Part shown: piece after piece, positions 1-8,254 of the stretch | How the letters are laid out: every line of letters begins with the position of its first letter | Numbering within the stretch: the stretch's first letter is position 1 | Source: Anoxybacillus sp050480245 | GTDB lineage: Bacteria > Bacillota > Bacilli > Bacillales > Anoxybacillaceae | Assembly: GCA_050480245.1 (NCBI GenBank) | Contig: JBCNEQ010000019.1 | DNA length: 64,000 nucleotides | Reading direction: 5' to 3' (one strand) | Made by a program: the position numbers and the translations under genes | Notes under the pieces: model-generated | The model's input: the letters and a program-made list of their open reading frames with translations, nothing else | Told to the model about the DNA's origin: nothing | The model's database searches: none

Positions 1-481
1 CGTTCTTCCTTCGCTCATTCAAAACGGTTGGGTCATTGTGAGCGGACTAGCAAAAGGCATTGATGCAGAGGCGCACCGTTTATGTTTGCGCTACAATGGC
101 GAAACAATTGCGGTCATTGCTGGTGGACTGCATTACATGTACCCTCCCGAAAATGAATCATTATTTCGACAATTAGCGACAACACAACTTATTATTTCTG
201 AATATCCGCCAGTTGTTCGACCACAAACGTGGCATTTTCCGATGCGCAATCGCATCATTAGCGGTTTGTCTGTCGGCACGCTTGTCGTACAAGCGAAAGA
301 GCGAAGCGGTTCGCTTATAACAGCTGATTTTGCGTTGCAGTACGGGAGAGAAGTGTTTGCGATTCCTGGTGACATATCGACAGAAGAAGCGCGTGGGACG
401 AACCGTCTCATTCAACAAGGAGCGAAATTAGTACTGTCAAGTGAGGATATTGAAGAGGAATTTCGACATCTTTTTACATGA
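1..481 (+). CDS. dprA: DNA processing protein DprA, 3' part
   Basis: Partial gene: the reading frame is open from base 2 and ends with TGA at 479-481, so the N-terminal part lies outside the window. DprA binds incoming single-stranded DNA during natural transformation and loads RecA. The visible part holds the Rossmann-like core: VIVSGLAKGIDAEAH near the start, GGL..MYPPEN, then the NRIISGLS and RSGSLITADFA stretches typical of the family. The C-terminus ends shortly after the core, as in B. subtilis DprA. It lies just upstream of topA, the usual Bacillus order. Confidence 0.95.
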   Translation, partial: VLPSLIQNGWVIVSGLAKGIDAEAHRLCLRYNGETIAVIAGGLHYMYPPENESLFRQLATTQLIISEYPPVVRPQTWHFPMRNRIISGLSVGTLVVQAKERSGSLITADFALQYGREVFAIPGDISTEEARGTNRLIQQGAKLVLSSEDIEEEFRHLFT

Positions 482-508
482 ACGAAAGAAAAAATCGAAA
501 AATGATGT

Positions 509-537
509 TTGACAAATGAACGAATCATCATTAATAA
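509..537 (+). promoter_or_regulatory. sigma-A promoter for topA
   Basis: TTGACA (509-514), a 17-nt spacer and TAATAA (532-537) lie in the dprA-topA gap. The -35 matches consensus perfectly. It precedes the topA start by about 48 nt. Seen in sequence; activity is inferred. Confidence 0.65.
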
Positions 538-585
538 TAATGAGGATTTTACTTTACGAATTACCTCTTGAGGGAGGACAAAATG

Positions 586-2655
586 ATGTCAGACTACTTA
601 GTCATTGTAGAATCGCCAGCGAAGGCGAAAACGATTGAACGATATTTAGGAAAAAAGTATAAAGTAAAAGCATCAATGGGTCATGTGCGCGATTTGCCAA
701 AAAGTCAAATGGGCGTTGATATACAAAACGACTATGAGCCAAAGTATATTACGATTCGTGGAAAAGGCTCCGTGATTAAAGAGTTGAAGGCAGCAGCGAA
801 AAAAGCAAAAAAAGTATTTCTTGCCGCCGACCCAGATCGTGAAGGAGAAGCGATTGCTTGGCATTTAGCACATTTGCTTGATTTAAATACAGACTCACCA
901 TGTCGCGTTGTATTTAACGAAATTACGAAAGATGCCATTAAACAATCATTTGAACAGCCGCGCGCCATTAACATGCATTTAGTTCATGCCCAACAAGCGC
1001 GGCGCGTGCTAGATCGCCTTGTCGGCTACAACATTAGCCCGCTGCTTTGGAAAAAAGTTAAAAAAGGATTAAGTGCAGGGCGTGTACAATCCGTTGCGCT
1101 TCGCTTAATTATCGATCGGGAAAAAGAAATTCAATCGTTCCAGCCCGAAGAATATTGGACAATTCAAGGAACGTTTGTCAAAGGGAATGACATATTTGAA
1201 GCACAATTTTACCGACTTGATAGCGAAACGTTCGATTTAAAAACAGAGCAAGATGTCCAACATGTGTTAAGCCATATTCAAGGCAATGAATTTGTTGTTA
1301 CGGCGGTAACGAAAAAAGAGCGAAAGCGCAATCCCGTCGCCCCGTTCATTACATCGTCGTTACAACAAGAGGCGGCTCGGAAATTAAATTTCCGCACGAA
1401 AAAAACGATGATGGTTGCACAGCAGCTATATGAAGGCATCGATCTTGGAAGCGAAGGAACTGTCGGTTTAATTACATATATGCGTACAGACTCGACACGC
1501 GTGTCCGAAAGCGCTCAACAAGAGGCGATTCAGTATATTGAACAGACGTTCGGCATATCATATGTAGCAACAGAAAAAAGAAAGGAAAAACAAAAAGCGA
1601 ACGCGCAAGATGCGCACGAAGCGATTCGTCCAACGTCCGTCTGGCGTCATCCTAGCGCGATTAAGCCATATGTGACACGCGATCAATATCAGCTATATAA
1701 ACTCATTTGGGAGCGTTTTATCGCGAGCCAAATGGCGCCAGCTGTGCTCGATACGGTAGCAGTTGAGCTTTCAAACGGCTCGGTCGTCTTTCGCGCGACA
1801 GGTTCGACAGTAAAGTTTCCGGGTTTTATGAAAGTGTATGTCGAAGGAACGGACGACCCAAAAGATGAGCAACAGCGATTATTGCCGGACTTTGTGGAAG
1901 GAGAGCGCGTCTTTAGCAAAGATATCGAAGGGAAGCAACATTTTACGCAACCTCCGCCACGCTACACGGAAGCGCGCCTTGTGAAAACGTTAGAAGAACT
2001 CGGCATCGGCCGCCCATCGACGTATGCCCCGACGCTCGATACGATTCAAAAACGCAATTATGTAACGCTTGAAAATAAGCGATTTGTGCCAACGGAACTT
2101 GGCGAAATTGTACTTGATTTAATGATGCAATTTTTCCCGGAAATTTTAGATGTCGAATTTACAGCAAAAATGGAAAAAAACTTAGACGACATCGAAGAAG
2201 GAAAAGTCGAATGGGTGCGCATTATTGATGAATTTTATCGTGAGTTTGAAAAACGGTTAAAGATTGCTGAAGTAGAAATGGAGAAAGTAGAAATAGCCGA
2301 TGAATCAGCAGATGTAGATTGCGACGTATGCGGAAGCCCGATGGTATATAAAATGGGGCGCTTCGGAAAGTTTATCGCTTGTTCAAACTTCCCACAATGT
2401 CGCAATACAAAAGCGATTGTCAAAGATATTGGCGTGAAATGTCCGCGCTGTCATGAAGGAAACATCGTCGAACGAAAAAGTAAAAAGAAACGCATGTTTT
2501 ATGGTTGCGACCGTTTCCCGACGTGCGATTTTGTTTCGTGGGATAAACCGATCAGTCGACCGTGTCCAAAGTGCGGCGGCATGCTTGTTGAGAAAAAAGG
2601 GAAAAAAAGCGTGCACATTCAATGTACGCAATGTGAATATAACGAACAACAGTAA
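586..2655 (+). CDS. topA: DNA topoisomerase I
   Basis: Type IA topoisomerase that relaxes negative supercoils through a 5'-phosphotyrosine intermediate. The Toprim domain is at the N-terminus (LVIVESPAKAKTIERYLG, then DPDREGEAI). The active-site tyrosine sits in YMRTDSTR at about residue 298. Three four-cysteine zinc ribbons close the protein (CDVCG, CPRCH and CPKCG repeats, last ~110 residues). I chose ATG 586 (MSDYLV) over ATG 583 and TTG 568 because it matches the family N-terminus and sits 8 nt from AGGGAGG. The 689-aa length is close to the B. subtilis enzyme. It has its own promoter and stands between dprA and trmFO. Confidence 0.97.
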   Translation: MSDYLVIVESPAKAKTIERYLGKKYKVKASMGHVRDLPKSQMGVDIQNDYEPKYITIRGKGSVIKELKAAAKKAKKVFLAADPDREGEAIAWHLAHLLDLNTDSPCRVVFNEITKDAIKQSFEQPRAINMHLVHAQQARRVLDRLVGYNISPLLWKKVKKGLSAGRVQSVALRLIIDREKEIQSFQPEEYWTIQGTFVKGNDIFEAQFYRLDSETFDLKTEQDVQHVLSHIQGNEFVVTAVTKKERKRNPVAPFITSSLQQEAARKLNFRTKKTMMVAQQLYEGIDLGSEGTVGLITYMRTDSTRVSESAQQEAIQYIEQTFGISYVATEKRKEKQKANAQDAHEAIRPTSVWRHPSAIKPYVTRDQYQLYKLIWERFIASQMAPAVLDTVAVELSNGSVVFRATGSTVKFPGFMKVYVEGTDDPKDEQQRLLPDFVEGERVFSKDIEGKQHFTQPPPRYTEARLVKTLEELGIGRPSTYAPTLDTIQKRNYVTLENKRFVPTELGEIVLDLMMQFFPEILDVEFTAKMEKNLDDIEEGKVEWVRIIDEFYREFEKRLKIAEVEMEKVEIADESADVDCDVCGSPMVYKMGRFGKFIACSNFPQCRNTKAIVKDIGVKCPRCHEGNIVERKSKKKRMFYGCDRFPTCDFVSWDKPISRPCPKCGGMLVEKKGKKSVHIQCTQCEYNEQQ

Positions 2656-2683
2656 GGTGAGGCGCATACCCTCACCCATTTTA
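2656..2683 (+). terminator. weak terminator-like hairpin after topA
   Basis: GGTGAGG (2656-2662) pairs with CCTCACC (2670-2676) across a 7-nt loop, followed by CATTTTAT. The stem starts directly at the topA stop codon. The T tract is short, so it may only attenuate or protect the 3' end before trmFO. Confidence 0.45.
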
Positions 2684-2701
2684 TCGAGGAGGGACTATTC
2701 T

Positions 2702-4000
2702 ATGGAAGTCACAGTCATTGGAGCAGGATTAGCAGGAAGTGAGGCCGCATGGCAACTGGCGAAGCGCGGTGTTCGTGTTCGATTGTATGAAATGCGTCCG
2801 GTCAAACAAACCCCAGCGCATCATACCGACAAATTTGCTGAACTCGTATGCAGTAACTCGTTGCGTGCGAATACATTAACGAATGCAGTTGGCGTGTTAA
2901 AAGAAGAAATGCGTCGATTAGACTCTGTCATTATGAAAGCAGCAGACTCTTGTTCTGTCCCAGCCGGTGGGGCTTTAGCAGTCGATCGTCACGAATTTGC
3001 TGCAAAAGTAACAGAAATGGTGGCAAATCATCCGAATGTGACTGTTGTGCGTGAGGAAGTGACGTCGATTCCAACAGGTCCGACGATTATTGCGACAGGT
3101 CCGTTAACATCGCAACCGCTTTCGGAACAGCTTCAGGCGTTAACAGGAGAAGCATATTTATATTTTTACGATGCCGCTGCACCGATTGTTGAGAAAGAAA
3201 GCATTGATATGGAAAAAGTATATATAAAGTCTCGCTATGACAAAGGGGAAGCAGCATATATTAACTGCCCGATGACAGAAGAGGAGTTTGAACGATTTTA
3301 CGATGCGCTCATCTCTGCTGAAACGGTGCCGTTAAAAGAGTTTGAAAAAGAAATTTATTTTGAAGGATGCATGCCAATTGAAGTAATGGCGCGACGCGGA
3401 AAGAAAACGTTGCTGTTTGGACCAATGAAACCTGTCGGCTTAGAAGATCCACGTACAGGCAAACGTCCTTTTGCTGTTGTCCAACTTCGCCAAGATGATG
3501 CCGCAGGAACGTTGTACAACATTGTCGGGTTTCAAACGCATTTAAAATGGGGGGCGCAAAAAGAAGTCATTCGGCTTATTCCCGGGCTTGAACAAGCAGA
3601 AATTGTGCGCTACGGTGTGATGCACCGCAATACGTTTATTAATTCGCCGAAGTTACTAAAACCGACATACCAATATAAAGAAAGAGACGATTTATTTTTT
3701 GCAGGACAAATGACCGGTGTCGAAGGATATGTTGAGTCAGCGGCATCAGGACTTGTGGCGGGGATTAATGCGGCACATTACGTACTCGGAAAAGAACTTG
3801 TGGTGTTTCCGCAAGAAACAGCGATCGGCAGCATGGCGCACTATATCACATCAGCCAATCCGAAACATTTTCAACCGATGAATGCGAATTTCGGCTTATT
3901 TGCGCCGCTCGATGAGCCGATTAAAGATAAAAAGAAAAAAAATGAACAGTATGCAGAACGAGCATTGAGAACAATTCAGAATTTTTTAAAAAAGTTGTGA
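2702..4000 (+). CDS. trmFO: tRNA (m5U54) methyltransferase, folate-dependent
   Basis: FAD- and methylenetetrahydrofolate-dependent enzyme that makes ribothymidine at position 54 of tRNA in most Firmicutes, formerly called Gid. The N-terminal dinucleotide fold VIGAGLAGSEAAWQLAKRG is clear, as are the family stretches LVCSNSLRAN and the C-terminal GQMTGVEGYVESAASGL. The start is ATG 2702, with GAGGAGGG 8 nt upstream; an in-frame extension to 2453 would overlap topA and has no support. The protein is 432 aa, normal for the family. Confidence 0.96.
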   Translation: MEVTVIGAGLAGSEAAWQLAKRGVRVRLYEMRPVKQTPAHHTDKFAELVCSNSLRANTLTNAVGVLKEEMRRLDSVIMKAADSCSVPAGGALAVDRHEFAAKVTEMVANHPNVTVVREEVTSIPTGPTIIATGPLTSQPLSEQLQALTGEAYLYFYDAAAPIVEKESIDMEKVYIKSRYDKGEAAYINCPMTEEEFERFYDALISAETVPLKEFEKEIYFEGCMPIEVMARRGKKTLLFGPMKPVGLEDPRTGKRPFAVVQLRQDDAAGTLYNIVGFQTHLKWGAQKEVIRLIPGLEQAEIVRYGVMHRNTFINSPKLLKPTYQYKERDDLFFAGQMTGVEGYVESAASGLVAGINAAHYVLGKELVVFPQETAIGSMAHYITSANPKHFQPMNANFGLFAPLDEPIKDKKKKNEQYAERALRTIQNFLKKL

Positions 4001-4006
4001 AATTCA

Positions 4007-4035
4007 TTGCAAGAGCTGCTAAATTATGCTACTAT
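4007..4035 (+). promoter_or_regulatory. sigma-A promoter of the xerC-hslVU-codY operon
   Basis: TTGCAA (4007-4012), a 17-nt spacer and TACTAT (4030-4035) lie between trmFO and xerC. The region overlaps a long inverted repeat (4010-4048). B. subtilis also transcribes codV-clpQ-clpY-codY from a promoter at this place, which supports the call. Confidence 0.6.
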
Positions 4036-4048
4036 TTAGTAGCTCTTG
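4010..4048. repeat. 15-bp inverted repeat over the xerC promoter
   Basis: The arm at 4010-4024 pairs fully with 4034-4048 (one G-T pair), leaving a 9-nt centre. It runs from the end of the -35 element past the -10 element. No T tract follows, so it is not a standard terminator. It could be an operator or, in readthrough RNA from trmFO, a hairpin just ahead of the xerC ribosome binding site. Confidence 0.6.
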
Positions 4049-4060
4049 TGAGGTGATCGA

Positions 4061-4963
4061 ATGGAAAATGTGAATTTTACGTTACATTTGTTCATTGAAT
4101 ATTTACAAATAGAAAAAAATTATTCAGAATATACAATTGCGTGTTATAAGCATGATATTGGCGAATTTTTTGAATTTATGGAGCGCGAACAAGTGAAACG
4201 ATTGCAAGATGTTTCTTATAGCGACGTTCGCTTGTTTTTAACCGAGCTTCATCAGCGAAAGCAATCAAGCCGTTCGATTGCCCGGAAAATGTCGAGCCTG
4301 CGCAGCTTTTACAAATTTTTAGTGCGGGAGAAAATCGTTTCTGAAAATCCGTTTGCGCTTGCTTCGTTGCCGAAGAAAGAACAGAAAATTCCACATTTTT
4401 TGTATCCAGATGAATTAGAACAATTGTTTGTTGTCAATGATTTGAATACAGCGATCGGTCAACGAAATCAAGCGATCATCGAGCTGTTATATGCCACAGG
4501 CATTCGTGTAAGTGAATGTTGTAACATTCGCCTGTCGCACATTGATTTTTCTGTATGCACCATTTTAATTTACGGAAAAGGGAACAAACAGCGATATGTC
4601 CCGTTCGGTACGTATGCCAAAAAGGCGCTCGAACGATATATACAAGACGGACGTCAGCAACTTGTCAGCAAGGCAAAGGTGCCCACGGACGTACTTTTTT
4701 TAAATGCGCGCGGTGGCGCGTTAACGCCAAGGGGAGTGCGTCACATCTTAAACGAGATCGTCGAACAGGCAGCCCTTTCGTTAAAAGTAAGCCCCCATGT
4801 GTTTCGGCATACGTTTGCAACGCATTTATTAAACGAAGGCGCTGATTTACGTTCTGTACAAGAATTGTTAGGACATACGCATCTTTCATCGACGCAAGTG
4901 TATACACATGTAACGAAAGATCATTTGCGCCACATTTATTTACATTCCCACCCGCGCGCATAA
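4061..4963 (+). CDS. xerC: tyrosine recombinase XerC (CodV)
   Basis: Site-specific recombinase that acts with XerD at dif to resolve chromosome dimers. The SAM-like N-terminal core-binding domain (about 1-95) is followed by the catalytic domain. Catalytic residues visible are Arg149 in ATGIRVSE, the HVFRHTF box at 246-252 and the nucleophile Tyr281 in STQVYTHV. The 300-aa length is standard. GAGGTGAT precedes ATG 4061. It is the first gene of the operon with hslV, hslU and codY, as in B. subtilis (codV). Confidence 0.96.
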   Translation: MENVNFTLHLFIEYLQIEKNYSEYTIACYKHDIGEFFEFMEREQVKRLQDVSYSDVRLFLTELHQRKQSSRSIARKMSSLRSFYKFLVREKIVSENPFALASLPKKEQKIPHFLYPDELEQLFVVNDLNTAIGQRNQAIIELLYATGIRVSECCNIRLSHIDFSVCTILIYGKGNKQRYVPFGTYAKKALERYIQDGRQQLVSKAKVPTDVLFLNARGGALTPRGVRHILNEIVEQAALSLKVSPHVFRHTFATHLLNEGADLRSVQELLGHTHLSSTQVYTHVTKDHLRHIYLHSHPRA

Positions 4964-4981
4964 TGAAAAAGGAGGATGTTT

Positions 4982-5524
4982 ATGAGTCAATTTCATGCGA
5001 CGACGATTTTTGCGATTCGCCATCAAGGAAAAGGAGCGATGGCGGGCGATGGTCAAGTGACGTTCGGCAATGCCGTAGTGATGAAACATACAGCGCGAAA
5101 AATTCGTAAACTTTTTCATGGCAAAGTATTAGCTGGTTTTGCAGGAGCAGTAGCTGATGCGTTTACGCTGTTTGAAATGTTCGAAGGAAAGTTAGAAGAA
5201 TATAACGGAAATCTACAACGGGCTGCGGTTGAACTAGCGAAAGAGTGGCGAAGCGATAAAGTGTTGCGACGATTAGAGGCGATGTTAATCGTCATGGATG
5301 CAACACATGTACTGCTCATTTCTGGAACGGGTGAAGTCATCGAACCAGATGACGATATATTAGCGATCGGTTCAGGCGGCAACTATGCGCTAGCCGCAGG
5401 TCGTGCATTAAAGGCGTATGCAGGTGAACATTTAACAGCGAAGCAAATTGCAGAAGCCGCATTAAAAGTAGCGAGCGATATTTGCGTGTACACAAACGAT
5501 TGCATTATTGTCGAAGAGCTGTAG
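4982..5524 (+). CDS. hslV: ATP-dependent protease peptidase subunit HslV (ClpQ)
   Basis: Proteolytic subunit of the two-component HslUV protease, a dodecamer related to proteasome beta subunits. I placed the start at ATG 4982, 6 nt after GGAGG, giving MSQFHATTIFAIRHQGKGAM and 180 aa. As in B. subtilis ClpQ there is a short N-terminal extension, with Ser2 ahead of the Thr7-Thr8 pair that aligns with the Thr1 nucleophile of E. coli HslV. B. subtilis ClpQ is reported to use the N-terminal serine, so the nucleophile here is uncertain. Its partner hslU follows 13 nt downstream. Confidence 0.96.
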   Translation: MSQFHATTIFAIRHQGKGAMAGDGQVTFGNAVVMKHTARKIRKLFHGKVLAGFAGAVADAFTLFEMFEGKLEEYNGNLQRAAVELAKEWRSDKVLRRLEAMLIVMDATHVLLISGTGEVIEPDDDILAIGSGGNYALAAGRALKAYAGEHLTAKQIAEAALKVASDICVYTNDCIIVEEL

Positions 5525-5537
5525 AGGGGGGAGCGGC

Positions 5538-6917
5538 ATGTTAACGCCAAAACAAATTGTTGAAAAGCTTGATCAATTTATCGTCGGTCAGCATGAAGCG
5601 AAAAAAGCGGTGGCGATTGCGCTAAGAAATCGTTATCGTCGCAGTTTATTAGATGAAAAGTTGCGCGATGAAGTCGTTCCGAAAAACATCTTAATGATCG
5701 GACCGACTGGTGTTGGGAAAACAGAAATTGCTCGGCGATTAGCGAAACTTGTTGGCGCTCCGTTCGTAAAAGTAGAGGCGACGAAATTTACGGAAGTCGG
5801 TTATGTTGGCCGCGACGTAGAATCTATGGTGCGCGATCTCGTTGAAACGTCCGTACGCATCGTGAAAGAACGAAAAATGAATGAAGTAAAAGATCGTGCG
5901 CAACAATTGGCGAACCATCGTATCGTTGAACTGCTCGTTCCTGGGAAAACGAAGCAGACGATGAAAAATCCGTTTGAACTTTTGTTTGGTGGTGCACAAG
6001 AGCAAGCGGACGTCGGATATGATGAGCAAAACCTCGCTGAAAAGCGGCGACAAGTAGCGTGGAAACTCGCGAACGGTGAGTTAGAAGATGAATTTGTGAC
6101 CGTTGAAATTGAAGAGCAACAACCGCTTATGTTTGATTTATTTCAAGGTGCGGGCATGGAGCAAATGGGCGCCAATATGCAAGATATGTTAAGCAGCTTT
6201 ATGCCGAAAAAACGAAAGAAACGAAAATTAAAAGTAAAAGAAGCGCGCTACGTGCTCACCAACGAAGAAGCGCAAAAGCTGATCGATATGGATGAAGTGA
6301 CGCAAGAAGCGATTCGATTAGCTGAACAATCAGGCATTATTTTTATTGACGAGATTGACAAAATTGCGCGCAGAGGACAGACAGGGGCATCGGCTGACGT
6401 TTCGCGTGAAGGCGTACAACGCGATATTTTGCCGATCGTCGAAGGTTCGACCGTCATGACGAAATACGGACCAGTCAAAACGGACCATATTTTATTTATT
6501 GCTGCTGGTGCGTTTCATATGGCGAAACCGTCTGACTTAATTCCAGAGTTGCAAGGCCGTTTCCCGATTCGCGTCGAGCTGACGAAGCTGACTGTCGATG
6601 ATTTTGTGAAAATATTAGTGGAACCAAACAATGCGCTTTTAAAACAATACGTTGCCTTACTTGCTACGGAAGGTATACAACTTGAATTTTCTGACGATGC
6701 TATTCGTAAAATTGCCGAAGTTGCTTTTGAAGTAAACCAACAAACCGATAACATTGGAGCACGTCGCCTTCATACGATTATGGAAAAATTGTTAGAAGAC
6801 TTATTGTATGAAGCGCCGGATGTACATCTTGAAAAAGTAGTGATCACTTCGCAATATGTGGAGAAAAAACTAGGAAACATTGTGCGAAATAAAGATTTAA
6901 GCCAGTTTATTTTATAA
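5538..6917 (+). CDS. hslU: ATP-dependent protease ATPase subunit HslU (ClpY)
   Basis: AAA+ unfoldase that feeds substrates into HslV. Walker A GPTGVGKT is at residues 55-62 and Walker B with FIDEIDKIA at about 270-278. The middle I-domain lies between them, and the protein ends in DLSQFIL, the C-terminal tail that docks into HslV. ATG 5538 (MLTPKQIVEKLDQFIVGQ) follows AGAGGGGGGAG and matches the family N-terminus, giving 459 aa. An upstream in-frame start at 5508 would overlap hslV and is not favoured. Confidence 0.97.
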   Translation: MLTPKQIVEKLDQFIVGQHEAKKAVAIALRNRYRRSLLDEKLRDEVVPKNILMIGPTGVGKTEIARRLAKLVGAPFVKVEATKFTEVGYVGRDVESMVRDLVETSVRIVKERKMNEVKDRAQQLANHRIVELLVPGKTKQTMKNPFELLFGGAQEQADVGYDEQNLAEKRRQVAWKLANGELEDEFVTVEIEEQQPLMFDLFQGAGMEQMGANMQDMLSSFMPKKRKKRKLKVKEARYVLTNEEAQKLIDMDEVTQEAIRLAEQSGIIFIDEIDKIARRGQTGASADVSREGVQRDILPIVEGSTVMTKYGPVKTDHILFIAAGAFHMAKPSDLIPELQGRFPIRVELTKLTVDDFVKILVEPNNALLKQYVALLATEGIQLEFSDDAIRKIAEVAFEVNQQTDNIGARRLHTIMEKLLEDLLYEAPDVHLEKVVITSQYVEKKLGNIVRNKDLSQFIL

Positions 6918-6931
6918 GAGGAGGATGCGAG

Positions 6932-7711
6932 ATGAACTTACTTCAAAAAACAAGAAAAATTAATGCGATGTTGCAAAACGCAGCTGGAAAGCCGGTAAAC
7001 TTTAAAGAGATGGCAGAAACGCTTTGCGAAGTCATCGAAGCAAACGTTTTCGTTGTGAGCCGTCGCGGAAAGCTGCTTGGCTTTGCGATTAAACAAACGA
7101 TTGAAAACGAACGAATGAAAAAAATGTTAGCGGATCGTCAATTCCCAGAAGAATATACAAAAAATTTATTTAACATTACAGAAACGTCGCCAAACCTTGA
7201 TATTCATAGCGAGTATACGGCATTTCCTGTCGAAAATAAAGACTTATTTAAAAATGGTTTAACGACAATCGTGCCGATTATCGGTGGTGGTGAACGTCTA
7301 GGAACGCTCATTTTATCTCGCTTAGATAAAGAATTTCACGATGACGATTTAATTTTAGCTGAATACGGAGCAACGGTTGTCGGAATGGAAATTTTGCGTG
7401 AAAAAGCGGAAGAAATTGAAGAAGAAGCGCGCAGCAAAGCTGTTGTTCAAATGGCGATCAGCTCGCTTTCGTATAGTGAATTAGAAGCGATTGAGCATAT
7501 TTTTGAAGAGTTAGATGGAACAGAAGGATTGCTTGTTGCAAGTAAAATCGCTGATCGTGTCGGGATTACGCGCTCAGTTATTGTCAACGCGCTTCGTAAA
7601 TTAGAAAGTGCCGGAGTCATTGAATCTCGTTCGCTTGGAATGAAAGGAACGTACATTAAAGTATTAAACGATAAGTTTTTAACAGAACTTGAAAAATTAA
7701 AACATCATTAA
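6932..7711 (+). CDS. codY: GTP-sensing transcriptional pleiotropic repressor CodY
   Basis: Global nutritional regulator that binds DNA when GTP and branched-chain amino acids are abundant and represses amino acid synthesis, competence and motility genes. The N-terminal GAF domain (about 1-155) binds isoleucine or valine; the C-terminal winged helix-turn-helix includes ASKIADRVGITRSVIVNALR at about 203-222. Length 259 aa equals the family norm. AGAGGAGG precedes ATG 6932, 14 nt after hslU. It is the last gene of its operon, and the fla/che operon, a CodY target in B. subtilis, comes next. Confidence 0.98.
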   Translation: MNLLQKTRKINAMLQNAAGKPVNFKEMAETLCEVIEANVFVVSRRGKLLGFAIKQTIENERMKKMLADRQFPEEYTKNLFNITETSPNLDIHSEYTAFPVENKDLFKNGLTTIVPIIGGGERLGTLILSRLDKEFHDDDLILAEYGATVVGMEILREKAEEIEEEARSKAVVQMAISSLSYSELEAIEHIFEELDGTEGLLVASKIADRVGITRSVIVNALRKLESAGVIESRSLGMKGTYIKVLNDKFLTELEKLKHH

Positions 7712-7720
7712 AAACAAGAA

Positions 7721-7752
7721 GGCATCTTTGCAAGAAAGATGCCTCTTTTGTT
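7721..7752 (+). terminator. terminator of the xerC-codY operon
   Basis: GGCATCTTT (7721-7729) and AAAGATGCC (7735-7743) form a perfect 9-bp stem with a GCAAG loop, followed by TCTTTTGTT. Confidence 0.9.
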
Positions 7753-7784
7753 AAAGTATGTGAAAATGTTAAAGTATGTGAAAA
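7749..7784. repeat. perfect 18-bp tandem direct repeat
   Basis: TGTTAAAGTATGTGAAAA occurs twice head to tail (7749-7766 and 7767-7784). The first copy starts inside the T tract of the codY terminator. It lies about 85-120 bp before flgB and just upstream of the candidate fla/che promoter. Confidence 0.9.
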
Positions 7785-7802
7785 ATGGTCCAATGTTCCC
7801 TA

Positions 7803-7831
7803 TATACAATATGTAAATAATTTTTTACAAT
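7803..7831 (+). promoter_or_regulatory. candidate sigma-A promoter of the fla/che operon
   Basis: TATACA (7803-7808), a 17-nt spacer and TACAAT (7826-7831) lie 40 nt before flgB. The -35 is only a 4/6 match. I found no good sigma-D element (TAAA, about 15 nt, GCCGATAT) in the 159-nt gap. B. subtilis has both kinds of promoter here. Confidence 0.45.
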
Positions 7832-7870
7832 AAAGGTGTCAAACGGTGTCTATGTGGGGAGGAATATGCC

Positions 7871-8251
7871 GTGAGATTGTTTTCAAATACATTCCAAATA
7901 TTAGAAAAAGGGTTAAATTATTCATCGTTGAAACAAAAAGTGATCGCAAACAATATCGCGAATGTCGATACACCAAATTTTCAAGCAAAAGACGTCCAAT
8001 TTCGTACAGAATTTCATCAAGCACTGCAAGCGTACCGCACAGATCCGCGTCATTTTGAGTTTAAAGGAAGCACAAACAAATTTTTCATGACGACTAAAAA
8101 CGATCTCGTTTACAATCATAATAAGAATAATGTCGATCTAGATCAAGAAATGTCGGATTTAGCGCAAAACCAAATTTATTACAACGCTTTAGTCGAACGA
8201 ATAAACGGAAAGTTTAACTCCTTAAAAACGGTCATTAAGGGAGGAAAATAA
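7871..8251 (+). CDS. flgB: flagellar basal-body rod protein FlgB
   Basis: Proximal rod subunit at the base of the flagellar axle. The N-terminus has the axial-protein motif NNIANVDTPNFQAKDVQF (about residues 28-45). The 126-aa length is typical. The start is GTG 7871, 8 nt after GGGGAGGA; the ATG at 7865 is in another frame and stops at once. It is the first gene of the fla/che operon, with flgC only 3 nt downstream. Confidence 0.97.
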   Translation: MRLFSNTFQILEKGLNYSSLKQKVIANNIANVDTPNFQAKDVQFRTEFHQALQAYRTDPRHFEFKGSTNKFFMTTKNDLVYNHNKNNVDLDQEMSDLAQNQIYYNALVERINGKFNSLKTVIKGGK

Positions 8252-8254
8252 TAC

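Noticed and set aside
3971..3985. CodY-box-like sequence around TTCAGAA before the xerC promoter
   Set aside because: Only about 10 of 15 positions fit AATTTTCWGAAAATT and it lies in the trmFO coding end; too weak to claim autoregulation.
7712..7870. Sigma-D promoter for the fla/che operon
   Set aside because: No TAAA-N15-GCCGATAT-like sequence was found in the gap.
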